Positions 1 through 10,600 of a stretch of DNA of 64,000 bases are shown here, in pieces; the stretch's first letter is position 1; each line of letters starts with the position of its first letter. Both the position numbers and the translations under genes were made by a program. A model generated the notes under the pieces. The model ran no database searches and was not told the DNA's origin. It saw nothing but the letters and a program-made list of their open reading frames with translations. Source of the DNA: Lachnospiraceae bacterium NC2004 (GTDB lineage: Bacteria; Bacillota; Clostridia; Lachnospirales; Lachnospiraceae). The stretch is taken from the NCBI GenBank assembly GCA_000621905.1, contig JHXB01000013.1, positions 27,593 through 91,592 of the forward strand. The letters are read 5' to 3'.

Positions 1-37
1 TATTAGTTCGACAATATTATTAATAGGAGGTACATTT

Positions 38-1081
38 ATGCGCAATATGGAAGGTTACATGCACGGTGTCAATCTTGGTGGTTGGATATCACAGTACGCC
101 AAGTATGATCACGAGCATTTCAAAACGTTTATCACCGAAGAAGACATCAAGTACATCAGCGAGTTGGGACTGGATCACGTCAGAGTACCTGTTGACTACA
201 CAGTATTAGAGGAAGAAGACGGAACCATTAAAGAGAGCGGTTACGAATATCTTGAATCATGTGTCAAATGGTGCCGCAAGTATGGTTTATCTATGATCAT
301 CGATATCCACAAGACATTTGGATACTCATTTGATCCACTTGAAGACACAGACAAGACAATATTCTTTAAGGACGCTTCTTTACAGCAGAGATTCTTTGAC
401 CTTTGGGCAACAATAGCAGAGAGATTCAGCGAGTATTCAGAGTTCGTTGCATATGAGTTGCTTAACGAGATTATCGATCCTGATATCAAAGATGAATGGA
501 ACGAGATAGCACTTAAGGCTATCGACGTAATTAGAAAGCACGCTAAAGACTCATGGATTATCTTTGGTGGAGTATGCTATAACGCAGTAGTAAGTGTACC
601 TTACCTTGCTAAGACAGACGACAAGAAGGTTGCTTACACATTCCACTGCTACGAGCCTATGGTATTTACACACCAGGGAGCTTACTGGGTTCCTGGTATG
701 CCTTCAGATTTCAGAACCAAGTATCCTGCTTCACCTGATACCTATGTTGAGGCAGCTAAGACTCTTCCTGGCAACTTAGCCGGAACACTTTTAGAAGAGC
801 CATACTGCAACATGGAGTCAATCGGTCCTGAGTTCTTTGAGACATTATTCAAGCCGGCTCTTGATACAGCCGCTGAGAGAGACATTCCTCTTTACTGTGG
901 TGAGTACGGTGTTATCGATCTTGCTGACAACGAGTCTAAGCTCAACTGGTCAAGAGACATTTGCTCTGTATTCGATAAATATGGAATTGGTCGTGCTTAT
1001 TGGAACTACAAAGAGAAAGATTACGGTATCGTTAATATCGAAGACGTTGAAGTTCAAAAAGAACTCGGCAAGTTATTATAG
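38..1081 (+). CDS. GH5-family beta-glucanase (endoglucanase-like), cytoplasmic
   Basis: A 347-residue glycoside hydrolase family 5 TIM-barrel protein. Visible family marks: HGVNLGGW near residue 9, VRVPVDY at 48-54, the LLNE motif placing the acid/base Glu at 144, HCYEP at 203-207, and CGEYGV placing the nucleophile Glu at 289. There is no signal peptide or membrane segment, so it should act inside the cell, probably on imported beta-glucan or mannan oligosaccharides; the exact substrate cannot be read from sequence. The start is supported by AGGAGG at 25-30, 7 bases upstream. The upstream context lies outside the window, so its operon is unknown. It is followed at once by a strong terminator. 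GH5 membership is confident; the substrate is not. Confidence 0.88.
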   Translation: MRNMEGYMHGVNLGGWISQYAKYDHEHFKTFITEEDIKYISELGLDHVRVPVDYTVLEEEDGTIKESGYEYLESCVKWCRKYGLSMIIDIHKTFGYSFDPLEDTDKTIFFKDASLQQRFFDLWATIAERFSEYSEFVAYELLNEIIDPDIKDEWNEIALKAIDVIRKHAKDSWIIFGGVCYNAVVSVPYLAKTDDKKVAYTFHCYEPMVFTHQGAYWVPGMPSDFRTKYPASPDTYVEAAKTLPGNLAGTLLEEPYCNMESIGPEFFETLFKPALDTAAERDIPLYCGEYGVIDLADNESKLNWSRDICSVFDKYGIGRAYWNYKEKDYGIVNIEDVEVQKELGKLL

Positions 1082-1092
1082 TAGAATAAATA

Positions 1093-1125
1093 AGAGGTGT
1101 GAGTCAATCGCTCACACCTCTTTTA
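1093..1125. terminator. Bidirectional intrinsic terminator
   Basis: An 11-bp perfect stem (AGAGGTGTGAG / CTCACACCTCT) with a 7-base loop, followed by TTTT on the + strand and preceded by an A-rich stretch. It lies between two convergent genes (GH5 and the 802-residue protein) and can serve both. Confidence 0.85.
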
Positions 1126-1141
1126 TTATGCCTTATTCTTA

Positions 1142-3550
1142 TTATGCTGAAGGTCTTCTTACTTCTTGTTTTTTGGTATTCTTAGTCTGCTTTCTGACAT
1201 GAACACTCTTCGATCTCTGTCTTGTCTGGTTAACAGTCTTGCCGGCGCTCGATAAGATCTCTTTAACCGACTGAGGGTCGCTTAATGTTCTCACAACAGC
1301 TTTAGGATTCCTTAAACGTCCATCCTCTTTTCTAAATGAATTCTTAAAGGAATCAGACTTAGATAAAAGATCCGCATACTCATCAAGTGTATACGTCTTA
1401 CCGGTTGCCTTAGATTTAGGAAGTCTGCCCGTCTCATTGTATATGATTCCGGCTACAATTGTAGCCGCATCCTTAAAGAACTCTTTCTCATTCTTATATG
1501 TACCCGCAGTGTAATTCTCCATACGTGCAACTGCTTCTGCACTGCTAATAGCAACTTCTTCTTCAAGCTGTTTCTTCTTAGCTTCAACATTGGCCTTCTT
1601 CTCGTTATACTTAACATCAATCTCAGCAGCTTTCTTGCCTGCTTCAATCATATACTGATTATTGTCAATCAAGTCCTTATTACCTGATTTGAAGCTATAA
1701 TAATAAGCATCAGCCATCTTAAGACCATTCATATCAGCCACAAAATTATACTCTTTAAGAGCTCCGTCTATAGCCTGGTTAAGCTGAGCCGGCTCAACAC
1801 CCTCTGCCTTAAGGCTATCAATCAGGTCTGCCCTCATTACGTTGGTTACATCCTTGATAATCTGATCACGATTATTATTGTCAACCTTCTCGTCCAAAAG
1901 CATCCTATCCGTTAAATTAGAAAGTGATTCCTGAGCCTTAGTAATAATATCAATCTCTTCTTCTGACGCATCTTTCTTCTTAGCCTCTAACTCGTTATAT
2001 TTATTTACAAATGACTCTCTGACTTTTTCGTCACTCTCAATATCTTTATGAATAGCAAATTCAGCAGTAGTCTGAAGATTTTTAAGTCCCGGATGAGGAT
2101 CTGAGAATTTGTTATACTTAAGAGTGTTAAAGTATTCTCCGGTAATGATATCATCATGAATATTCTTACCTATCTCGGTGGCCTTCTGCGCATTTTCATA
2201 TAATTCGCTGTAATGAGCAACAATGTTACCCTTTATACCTGCTGATACCATGTCGTAATTCTCTGCCCATCCTGACTTACGATACCACTCGCTAAATGTT
2301 TCCTTGCCTCTGGCTTCCTTATCATACTCTTTAAGGACATCCTCGAAAATCTTAATCTTCGCTCCATAAACTATCATCTCAGCCAAATCTGACTCGGTGG
2401 TCTTGCCGCTAGCCAGCTTATCCTGATACTTCTTTTCATTCATCTTAAGATGAATCATAGAATTACCTATATCTGCCAACACACCCGTAAGTACCTGCGT
2501 ATGACTTTGATACTCAACGATATTCTTAAAATTGTATCCGTCTTCTTTACTGACTTTAAGCACCTGTTTTTCTACAGTAGCTACCTCCTGAGAAATGTCG
2601 AACATTGCCTCAGAAAAAGTCGCCAACTTAACGTACTGTTCTGACTTAAATGTCTCAGGATTGCTGAAATCCATGTTACTAAGGTGCTCATTAAGCACTT
2701 CAGATCCACGCTTGATACCTTCGTGCATAAGCTTAGCAACCTCTGTAGCCCCAGGCTCTTTAGTACTCTTCTTAGTCTCAGGATCATCTGTAGCAGCATA
2801 TAAATCCATAACATGCTTGAACATATCTGCTTTCTCTTTGTGAAGCTTAGTAGGATCCATGATATCGTCAAATGTATACTTGTAGTTGCCATTTTCATCT
2901 TTAGCGGCTGCCAATGCGAGAGCTGCAAGTGAATAAGGGCCTGTTCTGTCAACTTTAAGTGCTCCGTGCTTAGCATGCATTACTGTTTCTTCAGTAAAAT
3001 TCTCCCCATGGTATATTGCTTTATTCTCTGTCATAGACAAGCCGTATTTATCGTGTATTTTGTAGAACTGATTTCTAGCTTCTACACGATCGACTTTATC
3101 CGCTTCAAGCTTAGATATATTAACCTCTTTTACCGAAAAATCTTTGGATTCTTTAGCATCAACCTCTATCTGTCTATCCTTCATAGAAGCGATATTCTCT
3201 TTAATCTTGGCCTGAATCTCCTTCATGGTATTAACTCTGTTATGAGCATAAGAACTAGAGAAGAAATTGAGTTTCTTCTCATTGAGATACTTGCTCATAA
3301 GCTTATCTGCCTTATTGGCGAGCTCAAGATATCTATTCATCTGCACTACGGACGGTTTAAGCATATCCTTACTATATTCAGCTAATTCATTAAGAGCTTT
3401 AACTACATTCTCGTAATTATCACTGCTCCCTCTCCAATTAGTATTGTCAGAAAGAGTCTTCGACAGGCTCCTAATAGCTTTATTATTGCTGATAATGCTA
3501 TCAGCGTTCAATTCCTCAATCGTATAACTCATACTCTCTGTTTCTTTCAT
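1142..3550 (-). CDS. Large helical/coiled-coil protein of unknown function (802 aa)
   Basis: I do not recognise a named family. The protein has no signal peptide or membrane segment. It is rich in Lys, Glu and Asn with long stretches of predicted helix, and residues about 640-670 look like coiled coil (KYNEKKANVEAKKKQLEEE). The C-terminal 35 residues are strongly basic (QRSKSVHVRKQTKNTKK). A central block with SLAALALAAA, then DPTK, then EVAKLMHEGIK, resembles in order and wording a block of the 1066-residue protein encoded at 7618-10818 (FALVAIAAV, DPTK, EMAKVISNGIK), so I infer a shared family. The start is supported by GGAGGG 6-7 bases upstream. It appears monocistronic. The promoter block is shared with the larger homologue. 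Confidence 0.75.
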   Translation of the reverse strand: MKETESMSYTIEELNADSIISNNKAIRSLSKTLSDNTNWRGSSDNYENVVKALNELAEYSKDMLKPSVVQMNRYLELANKADKLMSKYLNEKKLNFFSSSYAHNRVNTMKEIQAKIKENIASMKDRQIEVDAKESKDFSVKEVNISKLEADKVDRVEARNQFYKIHDKYGLSMTENKAIYHGENFTEETVMHAKHGALKVDRTGPYSLAALALAAAKDENGNYKYTFDDIMDPTKLHKEKADMFKHVMDLYAATDDPETKKSTKEPGATEVAKLMHEGIKRGSEVLNEHLSNMDFSNPETFKSEQYVKLATFSEAMFDISQEVATVEKQVLKVSKEDGYNFKNIVEYQSHTQVLTGVLADIGNSMIHLKMNEKKYQDKLASGKTTESDLAEMIVYGAKIKIFEDVLKEYDKEARGKETFSEWYRKSGWAENYDMVSAGIKGNIVAHYSELYENAQKATEIGKNIHDDIITGEYFNTLKYNKFSDPHPGLKNLQTTAEFAIHKDIESDEKVRESFVNKYNELEAKKKDASEEEIDIITKAQESLSNLTDRMLLDEKVDNNNRDQIIKDVTNVMRADLIDSLKAEGVEPAQLNQAIDGALKEYNFVADMNGLKMADAYYYSFKSGNKDLIDNNQYMIEAGKKAAEIDVKYNEKKANVEAKKKQLEEEVAISSAEAVARMENYTAGTYKNEKEFFKDAATIVAGIIYNETGRLPKSKATGKTYTLDEYADLLSKSDSFKNSFRKEDGRLRNPKAVVRTLSDPQSVKEILSSAGKTVNQTRQRSKSVHVRKQTKNTKKQEVRRPSA

Positions 3551-3596
3551 AACTATCCCTCCGCTTAGTAAAACATAGTATCAGCAGTATTTATTC

Positions 3597-3714
3597 TAAG
3601 TGTTCATATTATACCGCATCGCTAAATTCAGCCTTCGCCTTCGGCTCGGCTTCATTAACCTCCCGGCATATATTCTCACTAAACTCGCTTCACTCGTTAA
3701 GTGTTCATATTATA
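3597..3714. repeat. 84-bp segment flanked by 17-bp perfect direct repeats
   Basis: TAAGTGTTCATATTATA occurs at 3597-3613 and again at 3698-3714. The segment between them contains a small hairpin (GCCTTCGCCTTCGGCTCGGC). The arrangement fits either a small inserted repeat with target duplication or a local duplication. It separates the conserved promoter block from the start of the 802-residue gene and duplicates its TATAATATG sequence. Confidence 0.7.
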
Positions 3715-3742
3715 TCACAAAAAGAATAACAAAAGTGTAACA
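3711..3742 (-). promoter_or_regulatory. Promoter block shared with the giant-protein gene at 10818
   Basis: Read on the minus strand, TGTTACAC, TTTGTTAT, TTTGTG and TATA occur at the same spacing (1, 4 and 1 bases between blocks) as at 10866-10897. It contains an extended -10 (TGATATAAT) but no good -35 at 17 bp. The likely role is a promoter with a conserved upstream protein-binding site. Confidence 0.6.
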
Positions 3743-3745
3743 TAA

Positions 3746-3828
3746 AAAAAGATTCTTCGCTTCGCGAAGTCATGACACCCCCGGGTAATTATGTCATCCT
3801 GAGGAACATCGTGACGAAGGATCTTTTA
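3746..3828. repeat. Dispersed intergenic repeat (GATTCTTCGCTTCG family), copy 1
   Basis: AAAAGATTCTTCG at one end and CGAAGGATCTTTT at the other form imperfect terminal inverted repeats around TCATGACA and TGTCATCCTGAGG. Related copies lie at 25869, 34324, 36738, 41427 and 59661. There is no coding capacity. With the neighbouring elements it fills the 340-bp gap between the flanking genes. Confidence 0.75.
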
Positions 3829-3837
3829 TTATATCCC

Positions 3838-3866
3838 TTGTTACCTTATTTCATTTGTGATATTAT
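3838..3866 (+). promoter_or_regulatory. Sigma-A-like promoter of malic enzyme gene
   Basis: TTGTTA (3838-3843), a 17-bp spacer and TATTAT (3861-3866), placed 37 bp before the chosen start codon. Confidence 0.65.
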
Positions 3867-3902
3867 TATAATCTAAAAAATGTTATATATATGGAGGACA
3901 CT

Positions 3903-5054
3903 ATGGACGCATACGAAGAAGCTTTAAAGTTACACGAGGACTTGCACGGCAAGGTTGAGACAATCTCTAAGACACCTATAAGCGACGCACACGCACTTTC
4001 CGTTGCCTATACACCGGGAGTTGCAGAGCCATGTCGTAAGATTGCCGAAGACAAGGAGCTTGCTTACAAGTACACAATCAAATCTAACACCATCGCTGTT
4101 GTATCAGACGGAAGCGCAGTGCTCGGTCTTGGCAACATTGGTGCAGAGGCTGCAATGCCTGTTATGGAAGGTAAGGCTGTTCTTTTTAAGGAATTCGGCG
4201 GAGTTAACGCATTTCCTATCTGCCTTGACACCCAGGACACAGAGGAGATTATCAAGACTGTTAAGTACTTAGCCCCAACATTTGGCGGAATCAACCTTGA
4301 AGATATATCAGCTCCAAGATGTTTCGAGATTGAAGAGAGATTAAAAGCCGAGCTTGATATTCCTATATTCCACGATGATCAGCATGGTACCGCAATCGTT
4401 GTATTGGCAGGAATCATCAACGCTCTTAAGATTGTTAAGAAAGAGCCTAAGGACTGTAAGGTCGCAATCAGCGGATCAGGTGCAGCAGGAATCGCTATTG
4501 CCAAGCTTCTTTTGAGCTATGGATTTGTAAATGTTATCGTCTGCGACAGTCAGGGTATCATCTCACCTGAGTCTAAGAGACTTAACTCCGCTAAGGAGGA
4601 GATGATTAAGATTTCTAACCCTAACCATGAGACCGGAACTTTAGCAGACGCACTTAAGGGCGCTGACATCTTCATCGGTGTATCTGCCCCTAATGTATGC
4701 ACCAAGGATATGGTTAAGAACATGAATAAGGACGCTATCGTATTTGCAATGTCTAACCCAACACCTGAGATTATGCCTGATGACGCCAAGGAAGCAGGCG
4801 CAAGAATCGTCGGAACCGGTCGTTCTGACTTCCCTAACCAGGTTAATAACGTTATCGCTTTCCCTGGAATCTTTAAGGGTGCTCTTGAAGGCAGAGCTAA
4901 GCAGATTACAGAGGATATGAAGCTTGCCGCTGCCAAGGCAATCGCAGGCTTGATTACAGATGAAGAGTTGAATGAAGACTATATCATCCCTGAGGCATTT
5001 GACCCAAGAGTGAGAGATGTAGTTGCAGACGCTGTTAAAGCACATATTAAGTAA
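3903..5054 (+). CDS. NAD(P)-dependent malic enzyme (oxaloacetate-decarboxylating type)
   Basis: Catalyses oxidative decarboxylation of malate to pyruvate in the cytoplasm. The protein has the short bacterial form (383 aa) with the malic N-terminal domain (VAYTPGVAEPC, about residues 30-40; KSNTIAVVSDGSAVLGLGN) and the NAD-binding domain (SGSGAAGIAIAKL; MSNPTPEI; FPGIFKGAL). The metal-binding motif FHDDQHGTA is present. The longer reading from 3891 is less likely: GGAGGA at 3893-3898 is a ribosome binding site for the ATG at 3903 and would lie inside the longer version. It stands alone, with its own promoter and a following terminator, consistent with a housekeeping role in carbon flow and redox balance. 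Confidence 0.93.
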   Translation: MDAYEEALKLHEDLHGKVETISKTPISDAHALSVAYTPGVAEPCRKIAEDKELAYKYTIKSNTIAVVSDGSAVLGLGNIGAEAAMPVMEGKAVLFKEFGGVNAFPICLDTQDTEEIIKTVKYLAPTFGGINLEDISAPRCFEIEERLKAELDIPIFHDDQHGTAIVVLAGIINALKIVKKEPKDCKVAISGSGAAGIAIAKLLLSYGFVNVIVCDSQGIISPESKRLNSAKEEMIKISNPNHETGTLADALKGADIFIGVSAPNVCTKDMVKNMNKDAIVFAMSNPTPEIMPDDAKEAGARIVGTGRSDFPNQVNNVIAFPGIFKGALEGRAKQITEDMKLAAAKAIAGLITDEELNEDYIIPEAFDPRVRDVVADAVKAHIK

Positions 5055-5087
5055 TACAGTTAGATTAAGATATTACATTAATACTAA

Positions 5088-5118
5088 AGGACGGCTCATT
5101 AAGAGCCGTCCTATTATT
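5088..5118. terminator. Intrinsic terminator between malic enzyme and CotH-like gene
   Basis: A perfect 10-bp stem (AGGACGGCTC / GAGCCGTCCT) with a 5-base loop, followed by ATTATTGT. It lies between convergent genes and is probably used from both sides. Confidence 0.85.
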
Positions 5119-5122
5119 GTAT

Positions 5123-7597
5123 CTATTTAACTTTAACCTTAATCGTAACCGTTTTGTTAACCGGAGCGTAAGTCTTGTTACCGGAAGCATTAACTAAGAC
5201 CTTAACCTTATAGGTTCCCTTCTTTAATCCTTTGGCAAATGTCAACTTCCCTGAAGAACGGTTAATAGTAATCTTCTTAGAAGCAGAAGTAAGAGCGTAA
5301 GTCATGCTACCTTTAGCTTTAGTTATCTTAAAAGCCTTGCCCTTAGCAACACTTATCTTATTCTTAGATAGTTTCTTATACGAAAGCGTTACGGTCTTAG
5401 CCTTCACGCTAAGTGTATTCTTCTTACTTCCCGTATTGCCGACATTTACGATAAGCTTCTCACTGCCAACCTCATTAAAGCTCTCATCAAAGACAGAACA
5501 AGTAATGACAGCTGTTCCATCTTTCTTAGCTATAAGAACACCGCTTGAATCAACATCAACCACAGAAGGTTTATCAGACTCAAGAGATACACTGTTCTCC
5601 TTTAATATACCGTTTGGAGTCAGTGTATATAAAGGCTGTACATACTCACCCTTCTTCATAGTAATTAAAGTCTTATCTAACTTAATACCCGTAACACTTA
5701 CCGGAGTCTCTGACTTGTCATCATAAACATGAAGCAATATCGACTTAGTAAGACCATTATAAGTCTTAACAGTGATAGTCACATCACCGGATCCATTAAT
5801 CTTAATTCTCTTATGATTTATAACCGATGCTACGCTCTCGTTAGATGATGTAAGCGTAACTCTGGTAGATGTAGCATCCTCAGGATAGACTTCACTGTAT
5901 ATCTCATATAAATCTTCACTGACAGGAATCCAATCCTCATAACGTGATAAGAACAATCCTTCAGGTGCTGTAGCATCAGTACTTGCCACGAATTCTGCGA
6001 CAAATGTTGTATCTCTTGAAGGATAATACTCATCTAGAGGTATCTTGCTCTCCTTCTCAACCCAACCCTTAAATACATATCCGTCTTTTGTAGGATACTT
6101 GTCGGGCTCTGAGAAATAACTCCAAAGAAGCATCTTATCCTTATAGAACTGTTCCCCATCAACTTCATAAATAGCATTTGCATGTTTATAAGGAACCCAC
6201 TCAATATTCTTAGCACAGAAGTTTCTACGGCTGATTATCGACTTCTTAAGGAAATCAACGACACCTTCATAATTGTCAGTTCCCATGTAAGAGTCAGTAA
6301 CTGCTTTCCACTTTAAGACATCAGCTTTCTGAGAGGCAGCGACTTCATTGGCATATTGATCTATCACACCACCATCGCGCGCAAGCTCCTGTAACGCCTT
6401 ATCAAAAACTTCCCATCTCTCAAGCAGAATCTTTCTAAACTCCGGATCATTGTCTCTAAGAGCATTAATCCAAATGCAATCCGTCTCAGTGAATCCTGAA
6501 GGCACATCAGACTCCTCGAAATCGGTGCGTCCCGGCTCACCCCATGCAGAATCGTAATCCCACAAAGGTCCGAAACACAACTTGCCGTTTCTTTCTTTAT
6601 AAAGAAAAGTACTATCAGTACCATACGCATCGCCATTCTCTGCAAATTCATTAATCCACCAATAGTCTGCAACCGACTGCAAATCCATCATATCGGCAAT
6701 CTTATCATGTGTGGCTTTATCAATCTCGCCCTCAGTGAGAATCAAGTCCTCCAACTCCTGAATGTAGTTTCTGATATACTCGCGTTGAGCCTTCTCGCCT
6801 GCAGTCAAAGCATCCTCACTCGCATAACTAGGTGTATCGTTAATCAGAGTCTGTCCACCCTTAGTAGTAAACACAGTACTTGGCGACTCATCAGCATTCT
6901 GTCTCTCAGAGTAAAATGATAACAGATATCCACCGGTAATATTAGCATCTCCCGAAATATCTGAATCATCCTTATCAAGTTCAGCAATCCCAACTCTATT
7001 CTTCTCAACCTTAACGCCCTCGGTAAGACAGTAAGTTCCGAGATACTCGCTACCATTCTTACCCTTCATGACGACCTCAACAGGTACACATTGAGGAGTA
7101 TAAGGCATACCCATCTTAGCACCAAGGTAATAGGTAATTCTATTCTTGATTAAAGTTGGGTCAAATGCATTAGCAATAAGCTCCCAGGTCTTGCACTCTC
7201 CCATTCCGAAGAAATCTGTCTTCTTATCAAACTTGAGTTTATATGGTTTCTTCACGCTGTCAGTCCAGGTAGTATTACCACGACCGCGTATATAATCAAG
7301 CTTAAGCGGCTCATCCGGAACCTTATAATCACCATACTCGCTCTTATAGCCTTCAGGTATTTTAACCTCTACTGTACCCGTACACAATGCTATCTTGCTG
7401 AGACTTGCGTTCATCTCGCTTATCGTTTTATAATCTCCACCTGCATCTTCATCAATGTTAATGATAAGAAGCGGTATACCATTGTCCGGCGTTTTTAGAT
7501 CTTCTGTCCCGGCAGCGTTGCCACTTATAGGAACAACACCTAATAGCACTGCAAATGTCAGAAGATAAGCTGTTAATATGCGTTTAAGAATCTTCAA
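5123..7597 (-). CDS. Secreted CotH-kinase-like protein with Ig-like domains
   Basis: About 824 residues. A signal peptide (basic KILKR, then a hydrophobic run ending near SGNAAG) is followed by a CotH-like domain: RGRGNTTW, KKPYKLKF, YLGTYCLTEGV, and GPLWDYDSAWG with the conserved WDYD. After about residue 520 come an InlB-type FKGWVEK element, bacterial Ig-like (Big_2) repeats and a Lys-rich C-terminus. CotH proteins are atypical kinases of spore coats; secreted versions with Ig modules occur in Clostridia, with unclear targets. The start is TTG at 7597 because AAGGAGG lies 8 bases upstream; the longer TTG reading at 7621 would include the ribosome binding site. It follows the 1066-residue gene by 20 bp, so the two are probably co-transcribed. 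Confidence 0.82.
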   Translation of the reverse strand: MKILKRILTAYLLTFAVLLGVVPISGNAAGTEDLKTPDNGIPLLIINIDEDAGGDYKTISEMNASLSKIALCTGTVEVKIPEGYKSEYGDYKVPDEPLKLDYIRGRGNTTWTDSVKKPYKLKFDKKTDFFGMGECKTWELIANAFDPTLIKNRITYYLGAKMGMPYTPQCVPVEVVMKGKNGSEYLGTYCLTEGVKVEKNRVGIAELDKDDSDISGDANITGGYLLSFYSERQNADESPSTVFTTKGGQTLINDTPSYASEDALTAGEKAQREYIRNYIQELEDLILTEGEIDKATHDKIADMMDLQSVADYWWINEFAENGDAYGTDSTFLYKERNGKLCFGPLWDYDSAWGEPGRTDFEESDVPSGFTETDCIWINALRDNDPEFRKILLERWEVFDKALQELARDGGVIDQYANEVAASQKADVLKWKAVTDSYMGTDNYEGVVDFLKKSIISRRNFCAKNIEWVPYKHANAIYEVDGEQFYKDKMLLWSYFSEPDKYPTKDGYVFKGWVEKESKIPLDEYYPSRDTTFVAEFVASTDATAPEGLFLSRYEDWIPVSEDLYEIYSEVYPEDATSTRVTLTSSNESVASVINHKRIKINGSGDVTITVKTYNGLTKSILLHVYDDKSETPVSVTGIKLDKTLITMKKGEYVQPLYTLTPNGILKENSVSLESDKPSVVDVDSSGVLIAKKDGTAVITCSVFDESFNEVGSEKLIVNVGNTGSKKNTLSVKAKTVTLSYKKLSKNKISVAKGKAFKITKAKGSMTYALTSASKKITINRSSGKLTFAKGLKKGTYKVKVLVNASGNKTYAPVNKTVTIKVKVK

Positions 7598-7617
7598 GTT
7601 ACATACCTCCTTAATAT

Positions 7618-10600
7618 TCAAAGCCCGAAGCCACCCTTTTTAACCTCTTTAGACTTCTTATTATTCTCATCTAAACTCTTTTTAAACTCCTCTCTCTTAG
7701 CCTGAGCACTCAGAGTCTTAGCATGCTCTCCGCTAACGATACTAGCTGTTTCTTTAATCTGTTCCAAAAGCTTCTCCTCAGAAATCTTAAAATTCATTTT
7801 ATCGATAGTCGGATTGAGTTTTCTTTCTAATTCTTCCTTTCCATCCTGATTTCTTAAAGCCTTGGTTACCTTGTACACAGGTTTAATTACTTTTAACTCA
7901 AGTGCGGCCCTATGTGCTGTTACATCAGTATCAGTTAACAGATTACCCGGTTTGCTCATATTAATATAAATCTGAGGTATATTAGCTTCAAATTCATTAT
8001 ATTCCTCGTTTTCAGCAAGCATTTGTTGCCTTGCATTAGACCTTACATTATCCAGTAACTCCATGCGTAAGATATCACGTGTGCACTCTTCCTTCTCATA
8101 TTCAGAAAGATTCTTCTTATCTTTGACAGCTCTCTCAAGCTTTAACTTAGCATCAATTGCCTTATCCCTATATTCTTTAAGTCTTAGTGTATCCATGACA
8201 TTTTCATACTCATCACCAAGTTTCTCAATAACCTTATCATTTAACTCAGGATTCTTCTTCACGAAATCCATTAATCGTTTCAAAAGCTCTGTATTATTAG
8301 CAAAATCATTGCTTGAGCTTCCGTAGATGTGCACACACACAGTACACTCACTATTAATCTCCTTAATACCGTTTGAAATCACCTTAGCCATTTCCTCAAG
8401 ATCATTGGATTTAAAGATATCATATGCCTTCTGCCTTGCAGGTACTAAAGTATAATCGTTAAACGATATCCCAATGTCAGCACGAGGGTTCTTGACAAAA
8501 TAATCGTTGATGTACATTCCTCTCTTATATCTGATAGAATTCTCACGAGGAGCATCTTTAGTAGGATCATTAAAATCTTTGCAAGGATAAACCTTTTCAA
8601 AGTCTTTTGAGATAACATCAATATTATAAACAGCAGCTATTGCTACCAAAGCAAAATCATCATTAGATACCTCAGGTAAATCATAATGCTTACACTGTTT
8701 AGGGAAATTATCAGGTGTAAATGTATTCCCTGCCGTATCACAGTGTTCAGGGATAAAGAACGGCTCTTTAGAGAAATAGTTCATAACATTAATCATACCA
8801 ATCTCGTAATCCCTTTTGTTATTTAGATTAAAAGCTAAATTATCAAGATGTACAACTCTAAATCCATTATCAGCCATTGTCTTACCATAATTATTATATT
8901 TTCGTCGTGCCTTAATATCACCTGAGACTTTTTTGGCAAATTTATCCAATGTATTAGCCGCTTCGTAACGAGTTCTTCCCATCCTAGAAGATGGTCCATC
9001 CCAATCAGCATCTTCAATATCGTATCCCGCTTCAACCTTCTTGGCATTCCGATATCCCCTGGCAGATGCTGCTAAATCTTTAAATAAATCCACCATCTCA
9101 TCAGTCTCATATATATCATAATCAGGATCTTTCAACTTGTTAATAACTTTATCTATGTTCTCCTTAAGTCCCTTCATATCTGCAGAATCCTTATGAAATC
9201 CTGCTCTATGTCCGGTAGAAAGAAGTTTCTTGATTCTGCTAAGCTCTGAAAGATATTCTACACGATTCTTCTCTTGATATGTAACGTAGTTTACACTCGA
9301 GTTAAATTCCTTAACCTGAACGTCTGATTTAAAAACCGTACTGTGTTGTAAATCTCCCTTATCCTTATTCAGTCCATTGGTTTTCTTGATAAAAGGATCA
9401 AAAGCAGACACAAGTTTCGCCTTCTGCGCAGCAGAAGTAAGCCGAGTGTTAACAAGGTTGTTATAAGCAATCTTAAACTGTTCTCGTTCTTTAGGTGTCC
9501 ATATGTCCTTTTTGGCCTTCTCCTCAGCTGCCCTTAAAGTTTTATTACTTCCTTCAAGCGCATCCTTACCCTTCTTGATATAATTTTCATACTTAGCAAT
9601 CTCCTTATCTATATCCTTGATAGATTGGTCAGCATCTGCAATCTCGGTGCCTTTTTCCTTGGCTTCATCAATACTTTTTTGTATCTCTTCTTTTTTCTTC
9701 TTAGCGTCTTCTAACTTAGTATTAAACCCTTGAAGAGTCTCCTCGTTTGCTTCTACTTGTAATTTAGCTTTCTCAATATCATCCTCACACGATAATACAC
9801 CTTTTCTACGAAACTCGTCCATTTCATGTAAGAAATGCAAATCTTCCGGCGCCCATCCCATCTTCAGATATTTAAGTTCCTTATTAATCCTGGCAATGTG
9901 CGATTCATATCCTCGATCACCAATCCAGTCCATTTCATACTGGTTTTTATAGTTATAACCAAAAGGATATATTTGAACCAAGTCTTCTTTCTTATACTGA
10001 AGAATCTTATCCCAATAACTCTTCTGCCTCTCAAGGTGGTCAATATACGCTTTCTTATACTCTTCCTCATCCGTCCTGGTAGCCTTACCACTCTTCTTAA
10101 GCTGATAGTATGGATATGTAACATTTTCAATAAAGCTCTGCCTATCTTCTATAATAAGCAAGAACTCCTTATGTTTCTCCATAAACTCCTCGTATCTGTC
10201 GATATCATATTCAAAAGTCACTTCACCCTTATCATCGACTTTACGAAATCTAGGAACAGGAAAATCGTTATAACGCGCTTTAAACGAATCGAATTGATAA
10301 TCCATGCTCATATATTCTGAAAGATCCTCTCGAGTCGTATAAGAAAGAGTCTTCTTAGCAGCCGTTAACACTCGTCTCGCATATGAGCCTTCCTTATGAC
10401 TGGCTATAGCCTGATTCACCAAAGTGTCAGTTTCTTTAAAAATTTCTACTACTTCCTCATTGATTTTTCGACCATTTAACGGATCTTTTTTAGTCTCTTC
10501 CTCTGTCTTAGGGTCAACAAAATCAAAATCAGGCAACCCATTGTAGTGATACGCAACATACTTACCTCTCCTACTTCGATAAGCACTAGCCTCTTGCGCA

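Noticed and set aside
2966..3385. 139-residue + strand frame with hydrophobic segments
   Set aside because: Antisense shadow of the 802-residue helical protein gene; no ribosome binding site and composition as expected from complementing Lys/Glu-rich codons.
7595..7621. TTG start at 7621 for the CotH-like gene
   Set aside because: It would place the AAGGAGG ribosome binding site within the coding region; TTG 7597 is correctly spaced and followed by a signal peptide.
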